DNA of 5,157 bases, taken from the NCBI GenBank assembly GCA_016931665.1, contig JAFGEH010000127.1, positions 1-5,157 on the forward strand, given 5' to 3'. This stretch comes from Candidatus Cloacimonadota bacterium (GTDB lineage Bacteria; Cloacimonadota; Cloacimonadia; Cloacimonadales; TCS61). The position numbers and the translations under genes are program-made. The notes under the pieces were generated by a model. That model saw nothing but the letters and a program-made list of their open reading frames with translations. It was not told the DNA's origin and ran no database searches. Of the stretch, positions 1 to 4,918 are shown in pieces. The first letter of the stretch is position 1. Each line of letters starts with the position of its first letter.

Positions 1-1376
1 ACAGATATATTCCACCCGTAAAAGTCATCTTCATATATTCGGCCCATGTCCATGGCATAATCCCGGCTCATCTGTTGAGCGGACAAGGTGAAATAAAAAT
101 CCTTCAGATACTTGCTCAAACCTATTTTGCCATAATATCCAGTGGTTTGCTGGCTATCGAGGTCTTTATAAGATAAATTGAACTCGCTCCAGAGATAAGT
201 GTATCGGCCGATTTCAATCTGAGGTGCCAGGTGCAGCACTTCATTATGGTATTTTTTCAGATCGATGTTCATTCTGTTGAGCAGAGTGATCTGCAGACTG
301 GATTTCTGGGAGGAAGGTTTGAAACTTATAATATTATAGAGATCATCATGACTGAAATTGGAGGATCTGTCCCGGGTAGAAAGGAATCCGAAACTGAAAT
401 GATGGGAATTGCTGGTAAATTTTAGGGCATATTGGGGTTGGTTTATATGCCTCGAATAGAAGATGTTATTATCGATTCCAAAAACGTTCAAGTCTTCGAT
501 GAAAAAATACCGGTTCTCTTCCAGAACAGGTGCATAGCGGGAGTTGTAGATATCAAGTTCATCATCCAGCGGTACATCGGAAAAATCGGGATTGATGCTG
601 GCCTTGATTCGGGTAGAATACCCCGGATTGGCACTGATATCTATTCCCAGATTATCGACGTCAAATTCTTGTTTATCTGCTTCCAGGTCATAATTGAATA
701 TCAGATAAGGTCGGAAGAAAAGATTCAGACTGCGTGAAATTTCCTGATCCAGTACTATTGTAGCGGCCCGGCGAAAATAATCCTGCCCCATCCTGGTAAT
801 AACGAAGGGTGAAGAATAAGTCCTGTCAGCTGCTTTGATATAACGGCTCAGGATCAATTTCCAGCTATAGGGAGCAGTTCCGAGAAAGCGGAGGTCCTTG
901 AAGGGAATTTCCATCAGGACCGACCAGGATTTAGGACTTAAGTTAGCTTGATATTGGTAACTGCTGTCCCAGTTTTTATCGAAAGAATGATCTGGCCTTC
1001 TGATGCCGTCATACCTGTTGCCCAGAGGAAAAGCATAAAAGCTGTAGGAATGGTAGCTTTTTACATCTGTGATGAGTTGTATTCTAATGTAATCCGCATC
1101 CGGCCATTTATCCTCCGGTGTGAAGCGGCCTGGTGAAAAACCCTCTTGATCCGCCATTTCCCAGAGGAAATAAATTTTCTTTCTGTCATACCAGAACCAG
1201 ACCTTATTTGAGGAAGGGCATGAAGTTGAATCAGCCGGGTCGACCGAATAAAGGCCCTGTACAAGATTCTGGTTGCTTTTAACCGTGGAACTGCTGAACG
1301 GTAAAATAACCTGCTCTTCGGGCCACAGCAAGGTTATTATGAATATAAGAATGATAATAACATAGATCTGTTTCAT
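1..1376 (-). CDS. CBM9-like/DUF5916 outer-membrane-type protein, N-terminal 458 residues (3' end outside window)
   Basis: The frame is open from ATG 1376 to the window edge with no stop, giving 458 codons; the C-terminus is missing. Residues 1-18 form a hydrophobic export signal (MKQIYVIIILIFIITLLW) without an obvious AxA cleavage site. Residues about 58-180 match the CBM9-like sandwich that begins DUF5916 proteins: VWFWYDRKKIYFLWEMAD, then WPDADYIRIQL, SYSFYAFPLGNRYDG, WSVLMEIPFKDLRF and a closing WKLILSRYI. Residues 262-299 carry the DUF5916 signature, NPDF at 262-265 and ENRYFFIED at 287-295, corresponding to the usual NPDF...EKRPFFLEG. After that, alternating aromatic strands suggest an outer-membrane beta-barrel. 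Family members are usually some 600-900 residues, so a third or more is probably missing. The start lies 10 bases after the kinase stop and has no good ribosome binding site, so translation is probably coupled to the kinase gene. The substrate is unknown; a role in surface binding or transport is inferred from the fold. Confidence 0.85.
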   Translation of the reverse strand, partial: MKQIYVIIILIFIITLLWPEEQVILPFSSSTVKSNQNLVQGLYSVDPADSTSCPSSNKVWFWYDRKKIYFLWEMADQEGFSPGRFTPEDKWPDADYIRIQLITDVKSYHSYSFYAFPLGNRYDGIRRPDHSFDKNWDSSYQYQANLSPKSWSVLMEIPFKDLRFLGTAPYSWKLILSRYIKAADRTYSSPFVITRMGQDYFRRAATIVLDQEISRSLNLFFRPYLIFNYDLEADKQEFDVDNLGIDISANPGYSTRIKASINPDFSDVPLDDELDIYNSRYAPVLEENRYFFIEDLNVFGIDNNIFYSRHINQPQYALKFTSNSHHFSFGFLSTRDRSSNFSHDDLYNIISFKPSSQKSSLQITLLNRMNIDLKKYHNEVLHLAPQIEIGRYTYLWSEFNLSYKDLDSQQTTGYYGKIGLSKYLKDFYFTLSAQQMSRDYAMDMGRIYEDDFYGWNIS

Positions 1377-1386
1377 TCAAGGACTG

Positions 1387-2637
1387 TTAGAATTCATCTC
1401 CGTTATCACTCAAGCCTAATCCGCTGTAAGTGCTCAATAAAACATTTTTAAAAGTTATCTGAAAAATGGTTTTTTCATTCTGGTGAAAATCTATTGTACC
1501 ATGTAATTGCTGAACCAGGGCTTTCGTTAGTTGCAAACCAAGGGTTCCCGGATTGTTCAGGTTTACGCTGTCCGGTAACCCTATTCCATTATCGCTGACT
1601 GTGAGAATGTTTTTATCGCCCTTAGTCTTGAAACTGATAAATATTTCACCTTTTCTATCTTCAGTAAAGGCGTGTTTCAGAGAATTCGATACCAGTTCAT
1701 TGAGTATCAGACCGCAGGGGATAGCCATGTTAATATCCATTAAAACTTCATCAATCTCAGAAATAAGGTTGATTTTCTTGGTATTCAGTCCGTAATATCC
1801 CAGCAGATAAATAGTCAGGCTGCGAACATAATCGGCAAAATTGATTTTGGCCAGATTTTCCGACTGATAGAGCTTTTCATGGACTAACGCCATGGTTTTA
1901 ACCCGGTTATGGCTGTTCTTTGATAATTCCAGAGCATCCTTATCTTTGATATAATCAAGCTGGAGTTTCAACATGCTGGATATGATCTGCATATTATTCT
2001 TAACACGATGATGCACCTCTTTCAGCAGGATATTCTTTTCTTTAAGAGAAGCTTCTATCTGCTCATGAGCTTTTTTAATCTGAGTCACATCGTTTATCAG
2101 CAGGACTGCTCCCGAGAATTGCTGATCTTCAAAGATTGGAACGCCATTCATGATAACGAAAAATTTTCTTTTCTCATCATTGAAAGGGATGTCACGGGAT
2201 ACTTCATATCCTTTAATAAGGTCGTCAAAGAAGTTGCTTATTTCGGGAGATTGGAAGATGGGGATATCAGTGATCCTTCTACCCTGGATCTGGGAGGCGA
2301 TTTCCGCCGGGAAGCCGAAAATCTTATTCATCTGGGGGTTATCATATTCAATTTCCAGATCTTTATTTAATTTTATAATTCCTGCTGGTGAATTCTCCAG
2401 GACTTCCTTATGCAATTCATAAAGTGAACGGTACTGTTTCTCAGATTCACGCAGTTTCTTCGTTCGTTCCGTTACAATATCCTGCAGGGTCTCGTTGAAG
2501 ATCTTCAGTTTCTCTTCAGAACGTTTGAGCTTGATATCATTCAGTTTGAGTTTAACTACCAGATAGATGGTAATTAGGATAAAGAAGCCTAGAAACAGGG
2601 AAGATATGGCTACGAATGTTTGGATCTGATTTTCCAT
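1387..2637 (-). CDS. Membrane-anchored PAS / HisKA_2 sensor histidine kinase
   Basis: The 416-residue protein has one transmembrane helix at about 8-30, followed by a basic stretch (KLKLNDIKLKR), which places the rest in the cytoplasm. A charged coiled coil (about 31-75) leads into a PAS domain (about 76-187, ending GAVLLINDVTQIKKA). The dimerisation/phosphoacceptor region is of HisKA_2 type, LLKEVHHRVKNNMQIISSM, with H210 (the His before Arg) the likely phosphorylated residue. The ATPase domain has an N box (N313-E314 and N318 in ILNELVSNSLKHAF), a G1 box DNGIGLP (349-355) and a G2 box GTLGLQL (364-370). All catalytic motifs look intact. It should autophosphorylate on a cytoplasmic signal and pass phosphate to a response regulator, none of which is in the window. 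Its start overlaps the end of the seven-helix gene by 28 bp. GGGAG at 2654-2650 lies a long 12 bases upstream, so translational coupling is likely. HisKA_2 kinases such as mycobacterial PdtaS often serve unlinked regulators. Confidence 0.93.
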   Translation of the reverse strand: MENQIQTFVAISSLFLGFFILITIYLVVKLKLNDIKLKRSEEKLKIFNETLQDIVTERTKKLRESEKQYRSLYELHKEVLENSPAGIIKLNKDLEIEYDNPQMNKIFGFPAEIASQIQGRRITDIPIFQSPEISNFFDDLIKGYEVSRDIPFNDEKRKFFVIMNGVPIFEDQQFSGAVLLINDVTQIKKAHEQIEASLKEKNILLKEVHHRVKNNMQIISSMLKLQLDYIKDKDALELSKNSHNRVKTMALVHEKLYQSENLAKINFADYVRSLTIYLLGYYGLNTKKINLISEIDEVLMDINMAIPCGLILNELVSNSLKHAFTEDRKGEIFISFKTKGDKNILTVSDNGIGLPDSVNLNNPGTLGLQLTKALVQQLHGTIDFHQNEKTIFQITFKNVLLSTYSGLGLSDNGDEF

Positions 2638-3284
2638 ATGAATAAGATACTCCCAAGCCAGAATATTAGACTGGTCAGCGTGGCGTACTGTCCGAAATTC
2701 CAGTTTCTGATAAAATCAATGGATAAGGCATTACTGGCCACAATATGCAGGGCGAAATACAATATGAATCCTGAAAATATGAAGAAACTTTCCAGATAAT
2801 CCACAAAAGAGCTCTGTCCCAGCAGGTTACGCAGGATGAGAATAGAACCGAGCATCAACAGGATAATGTTATAAAAATCAGTAGTATTGATAGGACTGTA
2901 GCTGCGATTTGTCCAGGTAAGTATGGCTGCCAGGATAATTGGAACAGCCAGAATTGCAATAATAATAACGAAGATATCAGAATAATCCTTCTTGGCTTTT
3001 GCTAACCGGAACAAGACAGTCAAAACAAAAAAAAGTTCATAGATACTGATCATTACCCAGAATATCAGCCAGACGATTATGCCGATCTGACGAGAAAGAA
3101 GGTTACTGATTATGGAGGAAAAATTCCAGCAGTTGAAGATCAGCAGGAAAATTATAAAATTACGTACGGTCACCTGATTATCAGGATGGCTCTTTAATCT
3201 CCTGTAATAAAGAAACCAGAGAATAAGGTTAATCAGAAATAAAAAGGGTGAGCCATACTGATTGATTAACTCATTCATCAGCAT
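2610..3284 (-). CDS. Seven-helix membrane protein, probable separate sensor module of the downstream kinase
   Basis: The 224-residue protein is almost entirely membrane. Hydrophobic segments lie at about 10-27, 42-60, 67-93, 103-124, 135-152, 163-183 and 198-218. Positive residues in the first loop (YYRRLK) and at the C-terminus (WKIRSKHS) predict N-outside, C-inside topology. There is no kinase, PAS or enzymatic motif. Size, helix count, and tryptophans in helices 2 and 3 (NCWNF, VWLIFW) resemble the N-terminal 7TM domain fused to many histidine kinases (HisKA_7TM type); this is a resemblance by eye, not a proven match. The gene ends inside the kinase gene, overlapping it by 28 bp in another frame, so both are probably made together and may form one receptor. 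Two in-frame ATGs compete: 3284 (three bases after AGAGG) and 3278 (nine bases after it). The second has the more normal spacing and would shorten the protein by two residues. Confidence 0.87.
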   Translation of the reverse strand: MLMNELINQYGSPFLFLINLILWFLYYRRLKSHPDNQVTVRNFIIFLLIFNCWNFSSIISNLLSRQIGIIVWLIFWVMISIYELFFVLTVLFRLAKAKKDYSDIFVIIIAILAVPIILAAILTWTNRSYSPINTTDFYNIILLMLGSILILRNLLGQSSFVDYLESFFIFSGFILYFALHIVASNALSIDFIRNWNFGQYATLTSLIFWLGSILFIWKIRSKHS

Positions 3285-3287
3285 TAT

Positions 3288-3292
3288 CCTCT
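3288..3292 (-). promoter_or_regulatory. Ribosome binding site of the seven-helix gene
   Basis: AGAGG on the minus strand is the only purine-rich site ahead of this gene. It is three bases from ATG 3284 and nine from ATG 3278, so it favours the second ATG slightly. Confidence 0.55.
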
Positions 3293-3325
3293 TATTTATT
3301 GATAGTTACACAACAATAAAATATG

Positions 3326-3362
3326 AAAAAAAACCAGGTTATCTTATGAGATTTCGATAACC
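3326..3362 (-). terminator. Intrinsic terminator after the small exported-protein gene
   Basis: Read on the minus strand, GGTTATC (3362-3356) and GATAACC (3343-3337) form a perfect 7-bp stem with a 12-base loop. After TGG comes a run of eight T (3333-3326). The loop is longer and the stem more AT-rich than in an ideal terminator. It lies 78 bases past the stop of the small gene and 42 bases before the seven-helix gene. It should therefore separate the two transcripts at least partly, leaving the sensor operon to start from a promoter in this short gap or from read-through. Confidence 0.6.
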
Positions 3363-3375
3363 ATTTATCGATAAA
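3354..3375. repeat. TCGATAA tandem motif and 12-bp palindrome
   Basis: TCGATAA occurs at 3354-3360 and again at 3368-3374, a 14-base period. The second copy sits in the perfect palindrome TTTATCGATAAA (3364-3375). The motif overlaps one arm of the terminator. It could be a protein-binding site or simply AT-rich chance. The remainder of the 155-base gap (3285-3439) shows nothing else I can support. Confidence 0.35.
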
Positions 3376-3439
3376 GTCATCCCTTTCAGGTTAACTCTGA
3401 GAGAAAATCTAAATTCTGTTGATAAACGAATGCTGGATA

Positions 3440-3727
3440 TTATGATCCAGATTCGGTTTTGTCGTCGAGTTCTTCGAATGACGGGGGTCTAACGCCACCC
3501 TGAGCGCTACAGAAATGTTCGGTTTCAGTAGGATTATCAATAGGAGCTACCAGAACGTCGGCAAAAGGTTCGGGCATGAATACACCCTGGGTGCGGCACT
3601 CAGTTCCCTGGGCCAGAGTATCATAAGATCCCTGAGCAGCATTTTTGACCATACTGGTTACACTCATCGCGGACATAACGAACACGACCATAAATACAAT
3701 TACTACAAAATTCTTGGGATTTCTCAT
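3440..3727 (-). CDS. Small exported or membrane-anchored two-cysteine protein, function unknown
   Basis: The 95-residue protein belongs to no family I recognise. A basic start (MRNPK) is followed by a hydrophobic segment at about 7-21 (FVVIVFMVVFVMSAM), acting as signal peptide or N-terminal anchor; VKNAA near 27-31 could be a cleavage region. The remaining some 65 residues hold two cysteines (C44 in GTECRTQ and C73 in HFCSAQGG), which could form a disulfide outside the cytoplasm, several prolines, and an acidic end (FEELDDKTESGS). The gene is believable despite its size. AAGGAGGAG lies seven bases before ATG 3727, the strongest ribosome binding site on this strand; the protein has signal-like architecture; and a terminator follows the stop. 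It lies upstream of the seven-helix/kinase operon on the same strand. That neighbourhood permits, but does not show, a role as accessory or ligand of that receptor. Confidence 0.75.
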   Translation of the reverse strand: MRNPKNFVVIVFMVVFVMSAMSVTSMVKNAAQGSYDTLAQGTECRTQGVFMPEPFADVLVAPIDNPTETEHFCSAQGGVRPPSFEELDDKTESGS

Positions 3728-3734
3728 CTTTTAA

Positions 3735-3743
3735 CTCCTCCTT
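3735..3743 (-). promoter_or_regulatory. Strong ribosome binding site of the small exported-protein gene
   Basis: AAGGAGGAG on the minus strand lies seven bases (TTAAAAG) before ATG 3727. This near-perfect match to the 16S tail is the main reason to accept the small gene as real, and it fixes its start. Confidence 0.85.
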
Positions 3744-3765
3744 GGTATTTAATTGCACTTAAGTT

Positions 3766-3803
3766 TTTTCTAAGCAATCAAATCAGTCTTTTCTTGGCAA
3801 TCA
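3766..3803. repeat. 15-bp imperfect direct repeat upstream of the small gene
   Basis: TTTTCTAAGCAATCA (3766-3780) and TTTTCTTGGCAATCA (3789-3803) match at 13 of 15 positions and start 23 bases apart, roughly two helical turns. They lie between a TTGACA box (minus strand, 3818-3813) and the ribosome binding site of the small gene, where an operator would be expected. They could be paired binding sites for a regulator. The flanks are T-rich, so chance cannot be excluded. Confidence 0.4.
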
Positions 3804-3818
3804 TTTTTTTCATGTCAA
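3790..3818 (-). promoter_or_regulatory. Candidate promoter of the small exported-protein gene
   Basis: A perfect TTGACA (3818-3813) is followed after 17 bases by AAGAAA (3795-3790), a poor -10 element. The location, about 70 bases before the start codon, is suitable. The weak -10 keeps this tentative, and a diverged sigma factor of an FCB-type organism may not use this consensus. Confidence 0.25.
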
Positions 3819-3832
3819 GCAGAAAAAAAAAT

Positions 3833-3852
3833 CTGAGTTTTTTCCTGAGTTT
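3833..3852. repeat. CTGAGTTT direct repeat in the divergent intergenic region
   Basis: CTGAGTTT occurs at 3833-3840 and 3845-3852, about one helical turn apart (12 bases), amid poly-A and poly-T runs. The whole gap between the divergent genes (3728-4094) is AT-rich with A/T tracts. I see no gene in it; apart from this repeat it holds the candidate promoters, the 15-bp repeat and the infC leader. Confidence 0.3.
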
Positions 3853-3907
3853 GACTAATTACAAATTTTAATGATTCTCCTATTTTAATCTACTGAAATT
3901 AAAGTTC

Positions 3908-3948
3908 TTGACCGTAAAAAGTCCGGCATATTTTTTTGCACTCATAAT
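3908..3948 (+). promoter_or_regulatory. infC: Candidate promoter region of the infC operon
   Basis: TTGACC (3908-3913) resembles a -35 box. Possible -10 elements are TATTTT (3929-3934, spacing 15) and CATAAT (3943-3948, spacing 29 and so not paired with that box). No combination is convincing. A promoter is expected here because the infC operon begins downstream, with no plus-strand gene before it, and the leader structures start at about 3978. Confidence 0.22.
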
Positions 3949-4019
3949 AAATGAAGCACTCGCTTCTACCTTACAGTTCCTCCTCCTGGAGGAGAGATAC
4001 TTGCTAAGGTCGTGAATTG

Positions 4020-4037
4020 ATTGAAAGTAATTTCAAT
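4020..4037 (+). other. Leader hairpin with GNRA-type tetraloop
   Basis: ATTGAAA (4020-4026) and TTTCAAT (4031-4037) are perfectly complementary around GTAA, which in RNA is the GNRA tetraloop GUAA. The stem is AT-rich but the tetraloop is stabilising, so it may serve as a tertiary contact or protein site. It sits eight bases before the terminator stem. Confidence 0.45.
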
Positions 4038-4045
4038 ATACCAGA

Positions 4046-4071
4046 GCGGGTGGATTCCATCCGCTTTTTTT
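4046..4071 (+). terminator. Intrinsic terminator/attenuator in the infC leader
   Basis: GCGGGTGG (4046-4053) and CCATCCGC (4057-4064) form an 8-bp stem with one G-T wobble and a three-base ATT loop. Seven T follow immediately (4065-4071). The stem can extend through flanking A/T pairs. Orientation is plus only, since the opposite strand has no T-run after it. No plus-strand gene precedes it in the window and infC follows within 25 bases, so it most simply acts as a regulated attenuator rather than the end of another operon. I found no clear antiterminator partner. Confidence 0.75.
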
Positions 4072-4083
4072 ATTCCACAAAAA

Positions 4084-4089
4084 AGGAGG
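4084..4089 (+). promoter_or_regulatory. infC: Ribosome binding site of infC, deciding a TTG start
   Basis: A perfect AGGAGG lies five bases before TTG 4095, which is in frame with IF3. A weaker AGAGGA (4110-4115) precedes the in-frame ATG 4125 by nine bases. The quality and spacing of the first site favour the TTG start. Confidence 0.7.
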
Positions 4090-4094
4090 ATTTT

Positions 4095-4688
4095 TTGGGC
4101 TGGAGAAGTAGAGGAAAAGCCAAAATGAAACCGGAGGTTCCCAAAGAAAGAACTAATCGGGAAATTACGGCATCAAAGGTCAGGTTAATCTCAGAGCAGG
4201 GTGATCAGGTTGGGGTTGTTTCCATAAATGAGGCATTAAAAGCAGCGGAGCAAGCCGGTCTGGACCTGGTTGAGATATCCCCTAACGCTGAACCACCGGT
4301 ATGTAAAATTCTTGATTTCGGTCAGTACCACTATCAGAAAGAACGCCAGATGAGGGAATCGAGGAAAAAACAGCATATTGTACAGACCAAGGAAGTTAAA
4401 TTCGGACCCAGCACAGAAGAGCACGATTATAATTTCAAGAAAATAAATGCTGTAAAGTTTCTCAAGCAACATGACAAAGTAAAATTTACCGTCAGGTTTA
4501 AAGGCCGGCAGCTGGCACATAAAGAATTGGGATTTCAGTTGCTGGAGAAACTGGCTGAAGATTTGAAAGAGATTTGCGATGTTGATCATGAGCCGAAGAG
4601 TGAAGGCAGAACCATTTTTATAACTGTCTCTCCCAAAAAGGATATTGATAACATTATTGAAGAATGGGAAAAAGATATTAAAAAATAG
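4095..4688 (+). CDS. infC: Translation initiation factor IF-3
   Basis: IF3 binds the 30S subunit, keeps it apart from 50S and checks start codon and initiator tRNA. From TTG 4095 the protein has 197 residues (E. coli IF3 has 180). The N-terminal domain shows TNREITASKVRLISEQGDQVGVV (20-42) and the hallmark DLVEISPNAEPPVCKILDFG (57-76). The lysine/arginine-rich linker helix is at about 77-95. The C-terminal domain has VKFGPSTEEHDYNFKKINAVKFL and KVKFTVRFKGRQLAH (128-142), with FKGRQ where FRGRE is common. It ends with a charged tail after VSPKK. The frame stays open upstream to 4017, but that stretch lies in the leader hairpins and is not coding. ATG 4125 (187 residues) is the alternative start. 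It is first in the operon infC-rpmI-rplT, 13 bases before rpmI. Confidence 0.95.
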   Translation: MGWRSRGKAKMKPEVPKERTNREITASKVRLISEQGDQVGVVSINEALKAAEQAGLDLVEISPNAEPPVCKILDFGQYHYQKERQMRESRKKQHIVQTKEVKFGPSTEEHDYNFKKINAVKFLKQHDKVKFTVRFKGRQLAHKELGFQLLEKLAEDLKEICDVDHEPKSEGRTIFITVSPKKDIDNIIEEWEKDIKK

Positions 4689-4701
4689 ATCGGGAGGTAA
4701 A

Positions 4702-4896
4702 ATGCCTAAACTAAAAACAAGACGTGCAGTAGCCAAACGCGTAAGGCTGACATCCAGCGGAAAATTGAAGCGGGATCATGCTTTTGCCGGGCATTTGTTG
4801 ACCAAGAAAAGCGCCAAACGTAAGCGTAATCTGAGAAAATCTGGTCTGATTAACAAAGCCGATCAGGCTAGAATCAGAAAGATGCTCGGTGTGTAA
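4702..4896 (+). CDS. rpmI: Large-subunit ribosomal protein L35 (bL35)
   Basis: The 64-residue basic protein has the usual L35 length and pattern: MPKLKTRRAVAKRVRLTSSGKLKR at the start, HLLTKKSAKRKRNLRKS in the middle, and a terminal ADQARIRKMLGV. L35 binds 23S rRNA in the 50S subunit. GGGAGGT (4692-4698) lies three bases before ATG 4702, which fixes the start; an upstream in-frame extension to 4645 would run into infC and lacks family similarity. It sits between infC and rplT, the standard bacterial order, and is probably co-regulated with them, since L20 represses this operon in the bacteria studied. Confidence 0.97.
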   Translation: MPKLKTRRAVAKRVRLTSSGKLKRDHAFAGHLLTKKSAKRKRNLRKSGLINKADQARIRKMLGV

Positions 4897-4918
4897 GAAA
4901 ATTTAAGGAGACGAAAAG

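Larger units (their letters stand above)
3978..4094 (+). promoter_or_regulatory. Structured 5' leader of the infC-rpmI-rplT operon
   Basis: Three potential hairpins lie in order: TCCTCC/GGAGGA (3978-3983 with 3988-3993, loop TCCT), ATTGAAA/TTTCAAT closed by a GTAA tetraloop (4020-4037), and a terminator-like hairpin (4046-4064 plus T-run). The ribosome binding site AGGAGG follows at 4084. The CU-rich stretch 3978-3987 could also pair over seven bases with AGGAGGA at 4084-4090 and so hide the ribosome binding site. infC operons are known to be autoregulated by L20 through leader RNA in Bacillus (transcription attenuation) and through an L20 operator and IF3 start-codon control in E. coli. This leader may act similarly, but I cannot show that it belongs to a described leader family. 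Confidence 0.6.

Noticed and set aside
231..1136. Three plus-strand open frames (231-425, 432-737, 948-1136)
   Set aside because: They are antisense to the long continuous DUF5916 frame, have no ribosome binding site of note and encode no recognisable motif.
1061..1264. Minus-strand 67-residue open frame
   Set aside because: It lies out of frame inside the CBM9-like part of the DUF5916 gene, whose own frame gives clear family motifs.
1377..1397. Six-codon mini-ORF (MNSNSP) after GGAG, ending one base before the DUF5916 start
   Set aside because: It lies inside the kinase 3' end and GGAG abuts its ATG with no spacer, so it is unlikely to be translated as a leader peptide.
1553..2422. Plus-strand open frames antisense to the kinase
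   Set aside because: The kinase frame has complete PAS, HisKA_2 and ATPase motifs; the antisense frames have none.
3285..3325. Promoter for the seven-helix/kinase operon in the short gap
   Set aside because: I could find no -35/-10 pair with acceptable spacing in these 41 bases; a promoter may exist but the sequence does not show it.
3515..3871. Plus-strand 118-residue open frame across the small gene and the intergenic region
   Set aside because: It has low-complexity Phe/Ser/Leu composition from poly-T tracts and no ribosome binding site; it opposes the small gene, which has signal architecture and a strong site.
4017..4094. Upstream extension of infC to TTG 4017
   Set aside because: The extension runs through the GNRA-capped hairpin and the intrinsic terminator, lacks a ribosome binding site, and adds residues not found in IF3.
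4645..4701. Upstream extension of rpmI
   Set aside because: It overlaps the infC end, while ATG 4702 has an excellent ribosome binding site and gives the exact L35 N-terminus.
4236..4736. Minus-strand 166-residue open frame
   Set aside because: It is antisense to infC and the rpmI start; its hydrophobic look mirrors the lysine- and glutamate-rich codons on the other strand.
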